From positions 744,001-808,000 of the forward strand of contig JAXLVB010000002.1 of the NCBI GenBank assembly GCA_046329195.1: 64,000 bases of DNA, read 5' to 3'. The position numbers and the translations under genes are program-made. The stretch's first letter is position 1, and the number at the start of each line of letters is the position of its first letter. Under the pieces are notes generated by a model. That model was not told the origin of the DNA. It did not search any database and saw only the letters and a program-made list of their open reading frames with translations. Positions 44,369-53,980 of this stretch are shown piece after piece. The stretch is from JAXLVB01 sp046329195. GTDB lineage: Bacteria > Bacteroidota > Bacteroidia > Cytophagales > Spirosomataceae.

Positions 44369-47300
44369 ATGTTTGCAAAATTCATACGAAGACCCGTATT
44401 CGCCATTGTAATATCGGTCATGATTGTTTTCGTGGGTATTCTGGCTATCCGGCAGTTGCCTATCTCACAGTTTCCGGATATTGCACCCACTACGGTCAAC
44501 ATCTTTATTGCCTACCCTGGCTCTAGTGCTGATGTATTGGTTAAATCCACATTAATTACCTTGGAACAGGCCATCAACGGGGTGCAAGACATGCGCTACA
44601 TTGCCACTGATGCCACCAGTGCTGGAGAAGCCACCTTGCGTATCATCTTTGAGCCTGGCACTGACCCGAATGTGGCCATGATTCGGGTCAAAACGAGGGT
44701 GGACCAAGTCATGCCACTTCTCCCCGAACTTGTTCAACGTGAGGGGGTTATCATCACTCCGATTCAGCCAAGTATGCTCATGTATGTCAACCTCTATTCA
44801 AAAGATAAGAGTTTTGACGAAAAATTCTTGTTCAACTACGCTACGGTCAAGATGATTCCTGAAATCCAACGGACCAAGGGGGTAGCAAGAGCACAAATTT
44901 TAGGAAGCCGCCGGTATGCCATGCGGGTTTGGCTGAATCCTGACCGGATGAGAGCGTATAATATTTCTACGGAGGATGTGATGAAGGCCATTGGTGAGCA
45001 GAGTATCATTGGCCGCCCAGGTCGCATTGGTCAAAGTTCAGGCATTGAGGCTCAATCGCTCGAGTATGTGTTGACGTATAAAGGACGTTACAACAAACCC
45101 GAAGAATACAAGGACATCATCATTCGGGCAAATTCTAATGGAGAAAGCATCCATCTGCGAGACATTGCTAAAGTAGAGTTGGGCAGTGAATTCTTCGACA
45201 TTTACTCCAACCTCGACGGTCATGCCTCGGCGGCTATCGTGTTGCGGCAAAACTATGGCAGCAATGCCCGTGAAGTAATTGATGAGGTGAAAAAGAAACT
45301 CGAAGTGATGAAGGCTTCTTTCCCGCCGGGTATGGATTACAAAATCAGCTACGATGTATCTAAATTCTTAGATGCTTCGATTGAGCAAGTAATTGATACG
45401 CTGCGAGATGCTTTTATATTGGTAGCCTTTGTCGTTTTCATTTTCTTGGGCGACTGGCGCTCTACCCTCATTCCGATTATTGCCGTACCGGTCTCTCTAG
45501 TCGGGGCCTTTTTTGTGATTCAGTTTTTTGGGCTATCCATCAACCTTATCACCTTGTTTGCCTTGGTGTTGGCTATCGGGATTGTGGTAGATGATGCAAT
45601 AGTGGTGGTGGAGGCCGTCCATGCCAAGATGGAAGAATTCCCCGAACTCACTCCTTTTGGTGCGGTACGTAGAGTATTGGGCGAAATCAGTGGGGCCATT
45701 ATTGCCATAACCTTGGTCATGGTGTCGGTATTCTTGCCTATTTCGTTCATGACTGGACCCGTCGGAACATTTTACCGCCAATTTTCCATTACAATGGCAA
45801 GTTCCATCGTAATTTCTGCCATAGTAGCCCTCACGCTAACTCCTGTGCTTTGTGCCATGTTGCTGAAAAACCATCATGGACATGCTGCCAACGGTAAACC
45901 TCACAAGAAAAACTTGTTGACAAAAGCCTTAGACCGCTTCAACCAAGGTTTTGAAAAAATGACAGGTGGTTACGTGGGTATTCTCAAGTTAATTGTCAAT
46001 AGGCGCTTGGTAACGTTTGTGATTTTGGCAGGCTTCTGTTTGGGCATTGCCTACGAAAGCAAAATTCTTCCTGCCGGTTTTATCCCCAACGAAGACCAAA
46101 GTACCATTTACGCCATCATCCAAACGCCTCCGGGTTCTACCTTAGAGAAAACTAACCAAGTGTCACGCCATTTGCAAGAAGTGTGTGAAGAAGTGCCGGG
46201 CATCGAGTCGGTTTCATCGTTGGCAGGTTACGAAATCATGACCGAAGGCCGTGGCTCTAATGCAGGTACGTGTTTGATTAACCTCAAGCCTTGGTCGGAG
46301 CGTGAACAAAATGTAAAGGAAGTCATGGAAGAACTGGAGAAAAAAGCAAAAGGTCTTGGTGCCACGATTGAATTCTTTGAGCCTCCAGCCATTCCAGGCT
46401 TTGGCACGTCGGGTGGGTTTTCCATACGTTTATTAGACAAAACGACAGATACAGACTACCATGAATTCGATAAAATTCAGAAGCAGTTCATGGACAATCT
46501 AGCCAAACGCAAAGAACTCACTGGTCTGTTTAGCTTTTTTGCCGCTAATTACCCCCAATACGAGCTGGAGATTGACAACAAACTGGCCATGCAGAAAGGT
46601 GTATCTATTGGCAAAGCCATGGACAACCTCAACATCATGATTGGTAGCACCTACGAACAAGGCTTTATCAAATTCAATCAGTTCTTCAAGGTATATGTCC
46701 AGTCCGATCCTAGTTTTCGTCGGCTACCTTCTGACCTGCTCAAGTTGTTTGTCAAAAATGAAGCGGGAGAAATGGTACCCTACTCGTCGTTCATGACTTT
46801 GAAAAAAGGGCAAGGACCTAACGAAATCACCCGCTTTAACTTGTACAATTCAGCAGCGATTCAGGGCTTACCAGCCAAAGGCTTCACCACAGCCCAAGCC
46901 ATTGAGGCCATTCGTGAAGTAGCAGCTAAGTCTTTGCCCAAGGGCTATGACATTGCCTTTGAGGGTCTTTCGTATGACGAGTCCATTCGAGGCAACGAGT
47001 CACTGTACGTCTTCTTGATTGTGGTTGCCTTTGTATATCTGGTACTGGCCGCCCAGTACGAGAGCTTCATTATTCCACTCGCAATTGTTTTCTCTTTGCC
47101 AGTTGGGGTGTTTGGTTCATTTATGCTACTCAAGCTAATGGGCCTCGAAAACAACATTTATGCACAAATCGGCCTCATCATGTTGGTGGGTTTGTTAGGC
47201 AAGAATGCCGTGTTGATTGTGGAATTTGCCGTGCAAAAACGGCAACAAGGCGCTACTATTTTTGAGGCAGCCATTGAAGGTGCCAAGGTTCGCTTCCGTC

Positions 47301-47584
47301 CTATCCTGATGACTTCCTTTGCCTTTGTGGCGGGTTTGATTCCATTGATTCTTGCCAAAGGCGCTGGTGCTATTGGTAACCGTACCATTGGTGCGTCGGC
47401 GATGGGCGGTATGCTTTTCGGGACCATTTTTGGGGTAATTATCATCCCTGGTTTATACTACATCTTCGGAAAACTTGCTGATGGACGCCAACTCATTCGA
47501 GATGAAGAGGATGACCCACTTACTGAAAACTTTGTCCATACTGTTGATAAATTCCCCCTACCAGAAGATGAGCACACGAATTAA
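44369..47584 (+). CDS. RND efflux transporter, HAE1 (AcrB-like)
   Basis: A 1071-residue inner-membrane pump of the hydrophobe/amphiphile efflux family. The proton-relay pair Asp408-Asp409 lies in GIVVDDAIVVVEA, and the conserved Lys in GLLGKNAVLIVEFA; the porter-domain patterns PISQFPDIAPTTV and YEIMTEGRGSNAG-like loops are present, and the family's usual 12 membrane helices can be seen. Together with the adaptor and outer-membrane factor it forms a tripartite drug or solvent exporter. Its end overlaps the outer-membrane gene by 17 bases. Length and motifs are normal. Confidence 0.96.
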   Translation: MFAKFIRRPVFAIVISVMIVFVGILAIRQLPISQFPDIAPTTVNIFIAYPGSSADVLVKSTLITLEQAINGVQDMRYIATDATSAGEATLRIIFEPGTDPNVAMIRVKTRVDQVMPLLPELVQREGVIITPIQPSMLMYVNLYSKDKSFDEKFLFNYATVKMIPEIQRTKGVARAQILGSRRYAMRVWLNPDRMRAYNISTEDVMKAIGEQSIIGRPGRIGQSSGIEAQSLEYVLTYKGRYNKPEEYKDIIIRANSNGESIHLRDIAKVELGSEFFDIYSNLDGHASAAIVLRQNYGSNAREVIDEVKKKLEVMKASFPPGMDYKISYDVSKFLDASIEQVIDTLRDAFILVAFVVFIFLGDWRSTLIPIIAVPVSLVGAFFVIQFFGLSINLITLFALVLAIGIVVDDAIVVVEAVHAKMEEFPELTPFGAVRRVLGEISGAIIAITLVMVSVFLPISFMTGPVGTFYRQFSITMASSIVISAIVALTLTPVLCAMLLKNHHGHAANGKPHKKNLLTKALDRFNQGFEKMTGGYVGILKLIVNRRLVTFVILAGFCLGIAYESKILPAGFIPNEDQSTIYAIIQTPPGSTLEKTNQVSRHLQEVCEEVPGIESVSSLAGYEIMTEGRGSNAGTCLINLKPWSEREQNVKEVMEELEKKAKGLGATIEFFEPPAIPGFGTSGGFSIRLLDKTTDTDYHEFDKIQKQFMDNLAKRKELTGLFSFFAANYPQYELEIDNKLAMQKGVSIGKAMDNLNIMIGSTYEQGFIKFNQFFKVYVQSDPSFRRLPSDLLKLFVKNEAGEMVPYSSFMTLKKGQGPNEITRFNLYNSAAIQGLPAKGFTTAQAIEAIREVAAKSLPKGYDIAFEGLSYDESIRGNESLYVFLIVVAFVYLVLAAQYESFIIPLAIVFSLPVGVFGSFMLLKLMGLENNIYAQIGLIMLVGLLGKNAVLIVEFAVQKRQQGATIFEAAIEGAKVRFRPILMTSFAFVAGLIPLILAKGAGAIGNRTIGASAMGGMLFGTIFGVIIIPGLYYIFGKLADGRQLIRDEEDDPLTENFVHTVDKFPLPEDEHTN

Positions 47585-49016
47585 TCATAAAATACGATGG
47601 ATTGGAGCCTTGAGCCTCATTTATTTGACATTGTCCATCACCGCTTGTAAGACGCCCGCTCTGGTCAGTCGAACGGTCAACAAATCAGTTCCGGCCAGTT
47701 ACAATACAGCTCAAGATACTGTCAATTCTGCAAAATTGACTTGGAGACACTTTTTTACTGATCCTAACTTGGTGGCTTTGATTGATTCTGCTTTGTATCG
47801 TAATCAGGAGTTGAACATTACCTTACAGGAAATTGAGATTGCTAACAATGAAATCAATGCTCGAAAAGGGGAATACATGCCTTTTGTTCGGGTGGGTGGT
47901 GGCTCTGGAGTAGAAAAAGTCTCTCGCTACACCAGCCAAGGGGCAAGCGACGAAATTTCTGAAATCAAACCCGGTAAGCCTACGCCGGCAGTACTGCCCA
48001 ATTCTTATTTTGGAGCGTTTGCCAGTTGGGAAGTGGACATTTGGCATAAGCTGCGTAATGCTCGAAAGGTAGCTGTTGCCAATTATTATGGTACCATTGA
48101 GGGTAAAAACTTCTTAGTTACACAATTAGTCTCCGAAATAGCAGCCTCTTATTATGAATTGATGGCTTTGGATAACCAACTCGAAACCATCAGCCGAAAC
48201 ATTGATATTTTGAATAATGCGTTAAGCATCATTCGTCAAGAAAAAGAGGCGGCAAAAGTAACAGAATTGGCCGTTCGGCGATTTGAGGCGGAGGTGTATA
48301 AAACGCAAAGTATGCAGTATGAAATCAAGCAAAAAATCGTGGAGACCGAAAACCGCATCAACTTTTTAGTAGGTCGCTATCCGCAGCGGGTCAATCGTAG
48401 TTCTCAACAATTTAATGAACTGGTACTCCAAAAAATCCAAGCCGGAATTCCAGCTCAACTGCTTGCCAACCGTCCGGATATTCGTCAGGCAGAATTGCAA
48501 TTGGAGGCAGCCCAACTCAACATTAGTGTAGCCAGAGCTAACTTTTACCCTTCGTTAGGGCTATCGGCTTCGTTAGGAATAAGTTCGTTTAACCCCTTGT
48601 ATTTTGCCAACTTACCACTGTCGTTGATGTCGTTACTGGCGGGAGATATGGCAGGACCGCTTATCAATAAAAATGCCATTACGGCTCAATACAAAAATGC
48701 CAATGCAAAGCAAATACAGGCCATTTACAACTATGAACGTACAGTCTTGAACGCCTACATCGAGGTCATTAACCAATTATCCAACATTGACAACCTCGAA
48801 AAAAACTACACCATGAAAAACAATCAAGTGGATGCCTTGGTAAAATCAACGGCCATCTCGCTGACCTTGTTTAAATCGGCTAGAGCCGATTATATGGAAG
48901 TACTACTCACCCAACGAGATGTGCTGGATTCGAGAATGGAACTAATCGAAACTCGGATGCGTCAGCTCAATGCCCTTGTGAATACCTACCGTGCCTTGGG
49001 TGGAGGATGGAATTAA
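47568..49016 (+). CDS. outer-membrane efflux lipoprotein (OprM/NodT type)
   Basis: 482 residues from the ATG at 47568, which lies inside the 3' end of the pump gene. A longer frame from 47475 is rejected because only the later start gives a lipoprotein signal (LSITACKTPA). Two repeats of the outer-membrane-factor fold are present, with the coiled-coil region and the second repeat AGIPAQLLANRPDIRQAELQLEAAQ, a hallmark of the NodT group. It forms the outer-membrane channel of the RND system. A strong terminator follows at 49037-49073. Confidence 0.95.
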   Translation: MSTRINHKIRWIGALSLIYLTLSITACKTPALVSRTVNKSVPASYNTAQDTVNSAKLTWRHFFTDPNLVALIDSALYRNQELNITLQEIEIANNEINARKGEYMPFVRVGGGSGVEKVSRYTSQGASDEISEIKPGKPTPAVLPNSYFGAFASWEVDIWHKLRNARKVAVANYYGTIEGKNFLVTQLVSEIAASYYELMALDNQLETISRNIDILNNALSIIRQEKEAAKVTELAVRRFEAEVYKTQSMQYEIKQKIVETENRINFLVGRYPQRVNRSSQQFNELVLQKIQAGIPAQLLANRPDIRQAELQLEAAQLNISVARANFYPSLGLSASLGISSFNPLYFANLPLSLMSLLAGDMAGPLINKNAITAQYKNANAKQIQAIYNYERTVLNAYIEVINQLSNIDNLEKNYTMKNNQVDALVKSTAISLTLFKSARADYMEVLLTQRDVLDSRMELIETRMRQLNALVNTYRALGGGWN

Positions 49017-49036
49017 ACGTTGTTTCTCTCATCTTT

Positions 49037-49073
49037 AGCCCTATTTGGTTATAGAGCCAAGTAGGGCTTTTTT
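49037..49073 (+). terminator. intrinsic terminator of the RND efflux operon
   Basis: AGCCCTA plus TTGG (49037-49048) pairs with CCAA plus TAGGGCT (49057-49068), with one mismatch, and six T residues follow (49068-49073). It is 21 bases after the outer-membrane factor stop codon. Confidence 0.85.
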
Positions 49074-49114
49074 AATCCTAAAAAGGATCTAAAGATAGAG
49101 CAACAATGTATTGT

Positions 49115-49154
49115 AAAAAGCCCTGAAGAGGTGATATAACTTCACCTCTTCAGG
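49115..49154 (-). terminator. minus-strand hairpin terminator
   Basis: A perfect 13-bp stem, CCTGAAGAGGTGA (49122-49134) with its complement (49142-49154) and a 7-base loop. On the minus strand it is followed by GCTTTTT, a short T run. It is about 190 bases after the methyltransferase stop codon and probably ends that transcript. Confidence 0.65.
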
Positions 49155-49343
49155 ACACAACACCAGGTATAGTTATCATCTTTCCATCCTAAACGACGAC
49201 CTTGACTATCCATGTAATTCATTGATTATGATGCCCCAACAAACATCTCAATTGTAGGCTTTCCTACAACTTATCATATATAGAGCTTCCTGCCCTATTG
49301 ATTTCAAGCAAGGGTAGTTTAAACCAGAGCGAGGAGTACTTCT

Positions 49344-50225
49344 TTAAACCGTTGAAAAACGATAGAAAACGCCAAGTGGTAGTTTTTTGTGAAAAGAATC
49401 TTCCAGAAACAACTCCCCACATTCCTTATTTTTAATAGACTGAAAGGTGGTTTGTACCAAATTTTCGACAATTAACGACGAAAACCCCATCGAATACATA
49501 TTCAAAATCAAAAAGTGGTTCACTGGATCCAGCAGTTGGGCGCAGTCTTTTAGCAATTCGTTAATTCCTTCTTCTAACACCCATTTCTCGCCGTCTGGAC
49601 CTCGACCATAGGCTGGAGGGTCTAAAATAATTCCTTGGTACTTGTTGCCTCGACGGATTTCTCGCTTCACAAATTTGACAGCATCCTCTACTATCCAGCG
49701 AATGTTGTCTAATTTGCTGAGTTCCATGTTTTCTCGGGCCCAGTTTATGGTTTGCTTGATGGCTTCTACGTGTGTTACTTCGGCGCCCATGGCTTTTGCT
49801 GCCAAAGAAGCCACGCCCGTGTAAGCAAACAAATTCAGTACTTTGGGCTGTTGGACTGGAAGTTTTAAGATTTTTTCTTGGATGTAATCCCAATTAGTGG
49901 CTTGTTCTGGAAAAAGCCCCACGTGCTTAAACGAAGAAAGAGCTATTTTGAAATGTAGATTCAACTTCTCGTGTTGATACGACATCGTCCAGCGTTCAGG
50001 AGTATTTTTTCGAACCATCCACTCGCCTTTTTCGGAGTTGCCTTTTTCTTTCTTAAAAATTGCGTCTGATTGCTTTTCCCATTCTTGGGCACTCAACGAT
50101 TTATCCCAAGCGGCTTGCGGTTCGGGGCGAGTTAGTACATAATCACCAAAGCGTTCTAATTTTTCAAATCCACCCGAATCAATCAATTGGTAGGTTTTCC
50201 AGTGGAGCGGGGTAAGAAGTTGCAT
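49344..50225 (-). CDS. class I SAM methyltransferase, RlmI/RlmK-like
   Basis: 293 residues. A short N-terminal region precedes a Rossmann methyltransferase: motif I NLFAYTGVASLAAKAMGAEVTHVEA, and LDPPAYGRG, the DPPxF/Y-type motif found in RNA m5C methyltransferases such as RlmI. The RGxxR PUA domain of full RlmI is not obvious, so this is a shorter relative, often labelled Methyltrans_SAM. The likely substrate is rRNA, by family only. It stands alone between two minus-strand operons. Confidence 0.85.
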   Translation of the reverse strand: MQLLTPLHWKTYQLIDSGGFEKLERFGDYVLTRPEPQAAWDKSLSAQEWEKQSDAIFKKEKGNSEKGEWMVRKNTPERWTMSYQHEKLNLHFKIALSSFKHVGLFPEQATNWDYIQEKILKLPVQQPKVLNLFAYTGVASLAAKAMGAEVTHVEAIKQTINWARENMELSKLDNIRWIVEDAVKFVKREIRRGNKYQGIILDPPAYGRGPDGEKWVLEEGINELLKDCAQLLDPVNHFLILNMYSMGFSSLIVENLVQTTFQSIKNKECGELFLEDSFHKKLPLGVFYRFSTV

Positions 50226-50462
50226 ACGATAGTCGGAATCTGTTTAGGCATTTCTGTCAAACAGACTGTTAGAGATTTTTGAATCAATAGCTGCCAAATG
50301 GGCTGTCTATGCGGTAAGGCCGAGGAAGTAAAGTATAAGATGCGACCCATCTTTACAATACTTCTTGTACCTCCATCAAGAAGATAAAACGGTCATTATA
50401 AAAATGAGGGCTTGAGGGGAGTTCAGGCCTTTATGGTTTTGATAACCAACGTATTACTTAGC

Positions 50463-52100
50463 TTAATATGCAATTTTGGTCAAATAAAAAACACTCCGTC
50501 GGCCATTATCGCCAACGATTCGCTGTGTGCCCCAAGCTATAAAATAGTTGTCATACCAAAACTCTGCATCGTCGTCGTCATTCGACCGTATTTTATCGCC
50601 TACTTGCTGCGTGTCCAATTCGGTGCGTTGGGTGTCTTCAATGGTTTTGTTGCCCTGAATCACCTTTTTGATGAGGCCACCTTTATTGGTGTAGAGGAGG
50701 GTTAGTTGGTCACCTTCAATACGAGTTTTGATCTTTTCGTGTAATACCTTTTTCTTCACATCTTTAAACTCGATACTATTGTCCCAGAGCAAGGTGCCAT
50801 TGTAATCAAACCCTGCTACGATGGCATGCGTATAAACCCAGCCATCAAAAATCTGCCGTTGATTGGAATAGCTATTGTAGCCATACATGTTGTTGTAGAA
50901 CAAATTACGGCTTCCATAGCCAAAAGCCCAAGGGTTCAATAACCCTGTATTGCCCCAACCCCAGCCAAAGGGCGTGTTGAACGCACTGTAGCCATACGGA
51001 TTATAGCTGTTGTTGTACCGATACTCGGGATAAAAAGCCTCGGCTACTACAATATATTGATTTTCTTTCTTGATGAGGTCATGTACCAAGAAGCGGTAGT
51101 TGGTAAGCCGCAAATCCTCTCCTTTTTCACGTTTGGCCTGAATCTTCCGCTCTTGTCTCTCTCGGTCACGGGGGCTTAGGTAATTGAAAAAGTTTTGAAA
51201 ATCAGTGAAGCTGTAATAACGAGGATTCAACACTTGGTCGGGTAAGACTTTGCTGATGTACAAACCTTGCGAAACAGGCATAGTACCCGTAGGCTGGTTG
51301 CCACGAAAACCATACGTACCCAGCATCAGTTGGATGGAGTCGTTTAACGATACCATTCTACCATTTATCAACGAATAGTCATCGTCTGGTTCTACAATCA
51401 CTTGCAAGTCTTGACGGCCTTGTTCGTCGAAAGATTTTACTAAAATTTGGCTGCTTTTACCTTGTCGTACCGAATACGAAACGTTGATTCGATGGGCTAA
51501 GGTATCGATGTCAATAGACTGGATTTCGGCTTCTCCTTTCACTGCATTAGGAAGCATTTTGGTTTGCCGAGAACCTAAATTGGTGTACAAAATCACAGGT
51601 TGGTTGCGTACATCTCCTGCAATATATACATTATCAAGGTAGGCTTTAAACTGCGACACCTTAACTTTATCCATTGAATAGATATCGTAACTCTCAATAA
51701 AACCTGGCCCTAAATACACCTTAACTACTTGATAAACATTGCTTTCGTATTTGCTAAAAAGTAAGAACACAAATTTTCCATCATAACAGTGTGTTACGTA
51801 ATCAAGCTTTTCGTCAATAGAGCCATTGAGACTCCAAAGTTGTTCAAAGTCAGTAGAAAGGCGTGTGAGGGCAAAGGTATTTTTGCTGGTTTGGACCAAT
51901 AACAAGACCCCTTGCTTACCGATGGGAATCGTAAAGTATGAATCGGTAAAAGCCGGAATGGGTAATTCTACTCGTTTGATTTGTTGAGCAAAACCGAATG
52001 GGCTGAATCCTATCATCAGAACAGCTACCAGCGTAGAGCAAACGTACGATTTAAGTGTAGTAACAAGTTGGAAGGTCAAAGTACCTTTAGTCTTTTCCAT
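50463..52100 (-). CDS. exported YG-rich protein of unknown function
   Basis: 545 residues. A hydrophobic segment at about 18-37 (STLVAVLMIGFSPFGFAQ) gives a signal peptide. Residues about 40-320 are beta-rich with repeating strand patterns, perhaps a beta-propeller. A low-complexity stretch at about 375-425 is rich in Tyr, Gly, Asn, Phe and Trp (NPYGYSAF, GWGWGNTG, YGYNSYSNQ). I know no family. The start lies 14 bases inside the end of the EVE gene, so it is translated as part of the DUF2452-menB-EVE run. Surface location or adhesion is possible but unsupported. Confidence 0.75.
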   Translation of the reverse strand: MEKTKGTLTFQLVTTLKSYVCSTLVAVLMIGFSPFGFAQQIKRVELPIPAFTDSYFTIPIGKQGVLLLVQTSKNTFALTRLSTDFEQLWSLNGSIDEKLDYVTHCYDGKFVFLLFSKYESNVYQVVKVYLGPGFIESYDIYSMDKVKVSQFKAYLDNVYIAGDVRNQPVILYTNLGSRQTKMLPNAVKGEAEIQSIDIDTLAHRINVSYSVRQGKSSQILVKSFDEQGRQDLQVIVEPDDDYSLINGRMVSLNDSIQLMLGTYGFRGNQPTGTMPVSQGLYISKVLPDQVLNPRYYSFTDFQNFFNYLSPRDRERQERKIQAKREKGEDLRLTNYRFLVHDLIKKENQYIVVAEAFYPEYRYNNSYNPYGYSAFNTPFGWGWGNTGLLNPWAFGYGSRNLFYNNMYGYNSYSNQRQIFDGWVYTHAIVAGFDYNGTLLWDNSIEFKDVKKKVLHEKIKTRIEGDQLTLLYTNKGGLIKKVIQGNKTIEDTQRTELDTQQVGDKIRSNDDDDAEFWYDNYFIAWGTQRIVGDNGRRSVFYLTKIAY

Positions 52101-52500
52101 AAGCTAAGGCCAAAATTAGGTCAAATTCTTCATCACGAACGGGAGTAACTGATAGCCGAGAATGCCGAACCAAGGCGAGGTTTTCTAACCGAGGGTCGGT
52201 TTTCAGTTGCGCTAAGGTAACAGTTTGTGGGAATTTTTCGACAGGTTGTAAGTCCACAGCTACCCAATTCGGGTTATCGGTAGTTGGGTCTTGGTAAAAC
52301 TCACGGGCAACCTTGGCCAGTCCCACAATTTCTTTTCCTTCGTTTGAATGGTAAAAAAACACTAAGTCATTCAATTTCATGGATTTAAGATTGTTGCGAG
52401 CTTGGTAGTTACGGACACCATCCCACATACCCGTCCCTTGTTTAACGAAATCTTCCCAAGAATATTTAAAAGGTTCTGATTTAACCAACCAATATGCCAT
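52087..52500 (-). CDS. EVE domain protein
   Basis: A 137-residue cytoplasmic protein made up almost wholly of an EVE domain (PUA-like fold): MAYWLVKSEPFKYSWEDF at the N terminus, MWDGVRNYQARNNLKSMKLNDLVFFYHSN, and RHSRLSVTPV near the end. Eukaryotic relatives (THYN1) bind modified DNA bases, and bacterial EVE proteins are thought to bind modified bases in RNA or DNA. It is 30 bases downstream of menB and overlaps the next gene by 14 bases. Confidence 0.93.
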   Translation of the reverse strand: MAYWLVKSEPFKYSWEDFVKQGTGMWDGVRNYQARNNLKSMKLNDLVFFYHSNEGKEIVGLAKVAREFYQDPTTDNPNWVAVDLQPVEKFPQTVTLAQLKTDPRLENLALVRHSRLSVTPVRDEEFDLILALAYGKD

Positions 52501-52530
52501 TTGACTATACTTTTGTAGTATGCTTGCGCA

Positions 52531-53355
52531 TCAAGGGAATTTAGGGAATTTACTAAAATCAGGCTTGCGCTTTTGTAGAAAGGCATCTTTGCCTTCTTTG
52601 GCTTCATCACTCAAGTAATACAAAAGAGTTGAGTTTCCTGCCAATTCTTGAATGCCGGCCTGCCCGTCAAGTTCGGCATTGAACGCCGACTTCAACATCC
52701 GCAAGGCAATCGGACTTTTTTCAAGCATTTTGTTACACCATTCAATTGTGGTTTCTTCCAATTGTTCCAAGGGTACTACTTTATTGACCAAACCCATGTC
52801 TAAGGCTTCTTGGGCGTTGTATTGGTCGCACAAGTACCAGATTTCACGAGCTTTTTTCTGTCCGACAATCCGAGCCAAATACGATGCGCCAAAGCCTCCA
52901 TCAAAACTCCCTACTTTAGGTCCAGTCTGCCCAAAGCGAGCGTTTTCAGCAGCAATGCTCAAATCGCACACAACGTGCAGCACGTGCCCGCCTCCAATAG
53001 CCCAACCAGCCACCATCGCTACTACTGGTTTTGGAATCCGGCGAATCTGCATTTGTAAATCCAAAACGTTGAGCCGAGGTACTTTGTCTTCGCCCACATA
53101 ACCACCGTGCCCACGTACCGACTGGTCGCCACCCGAACAAAAAGCCTTGCCACCTTCGCCCGTCAGAATCACGACGCCCACTCGTTCATCTTGGCGAGCA
53201 AGTTCCATGGCTTCCGACATTTCCTTTACGGTAAGTGGCGTAAAAGCGTTGTGTTTGTCTGGGCGATTAATTGAAATTTTTGCAATGTGCTGATAATACT
53301 GAAACTTAATTTCTTGATACTCTTTTATGGTTTCCCAAGGGTATTTACTTTGCAT
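52531..53355 (-). CDS. menB: 1,4-dihydroxy-2-naphthoyl-CoA synthase
   Basis: A 274-residue crotonase-fold enzyme that closes the naphthoquinone ring from o-succinylbenzoyl-CoA in menaquinone synthesis. Typical segments are present: FCSGGDQSVRGHGGYVG, which distinguishes MenB from other crotonases, the oxyanion-hole WAIGGGHVLHVVCDL, and KVGSFDGGFG. The C-terminal KRKPDFSKFP tail is also typical. It lies 36 bases after DUF2452 and near menE on the other strand, so the quinone pathway genes are grouped here. Length is normal. Confidence 0.96.
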   Translation of the reverse strand: MQSKYPWETIKEYQEIKFQYYQHIAKISINRPDKHNAFTPLTVKEMSEAMELARQDERVGVVILTGEGGKAFCSGGDQSVRGHGGYVGEDKVPRLNVLDLQMQIRRIPKPVVAMVAGWAIGGGHVLHVVCDLSIAAENARFGQTGPKVGSFDGGFGASYLARIVGQKKAREIWYLCDQYNAQEALDMGLVNKVVPLEQLEETTIEWCNKMLEKSPIALRMLKSAFNAELDGQAGIQELAGNSTLLYYLSDEAKEGKDAFLQKRKPDFSKFPKFP

Positions 53356-53391
53356 GGTTCAAAAGTTAGTTTGAATAATTGAGTCTTAAAT

Positions 53392-53841
53392 TTAGGCATT
53401 TTCGCCTTCTTCTGAGTGGTATTCGAGGACATCCCACGTATGGTCGGCCAACAGCAAGACCTCACCCAAATAGCGTGCATATTTATAAGAACGCCCCCAT
53501 TCGGATGGTGCAATCATCGAAATAACGTCTTTGCCATTTTCTTTCTGGTACACATGATAGCGATGGCCAATGATAGGCTCAAAACCGATTTCGGCGTCAT
53601 AAATACGTTCCGAAAGTTCGACCCGATTTTTGATTTCATTGGCTTGTTTCATCAAGGTTTGCATCTGCTCAACCAACTGATTCATCTGTTTGTCAGTTTG
53701 TTGGCGCATAGCCAAGATAGATTTCCCCTTAATTTTACCTAAGTCTTCTGGTTTAATAAGGGCGCTCCCTGCATTGTGTGCATAGGGCAATAATCCAGGA
53801 TTTTCAGCAATTTTGTCCTGATCAATTGGATTTTCGTTCAT
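53392..53841 (-). CDS. DUF2452 domain protein
   Basis: 149 residues from the ATG at 53841; the longer frame would use a GTG 21 bases upstream. The segment NPGLLPYAHNAGSALIKPEDLGKIKGKS and the following coiled-coil-like helix (QQTDKQMNQLVEQMQTLMKQA), then HRYHVYQKENGKDVISMIAPSEWGR, match DUF2452, a soluble family common in Bacteroidota with unknown function. It starts the operon DUF2452-menB-EVE-exported protein and is divergent from the Rieske gene. Confidence 0.85.
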   Translation of the reverse strand: MNENPIDQDKIAENPGLLPYAHNAGSALIKPEDLGKIKGKSILAMRQQTDKQMNQLVEQMQTLMKQANEIKNRVELSERIYDAEIGFEPIIGHRYHVYQKENGKDVISMIAPSEWGRSYKYARYLGEVLLLADHTWDVLEYHSEEGENA

Positions 53842-53980
53842 TGGATTGAAGTTCGTACACAAATCGCTATGGCGATACTTAATAAATTTATGCCAAAATT
53901 AAACGTTTGCCCTTGATTGGCATTCTAAGTTGTAAACAAATTTGATAGCGTTTCGTTTCAGAAAAAAATACACATACCTC

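Larger units (their letters stand above)
49017..49343. other. 327-bp convergent intergenic region
   Basis: It separates the efflux operon (plus) from the methyltransferase gene (minus) and contains a plus-strand terminator (49037-49073), a minus-strand hairpin terminator (49115-49154) and, on the minus strand, a 26-codon frame (49142-49222, starting MNYMDSQGRRLGWKDD) whose last codons are part of the hairpin. That frame may be a remnant and is not called as a gene. Nothing else seen. Confidence 0.55.

Noticed and set aside
52652..53101. 149-codon frame antisense to menB
   Set aside because: Shadow of a well-conserved enzyme gene; no recognisable protein pattern.
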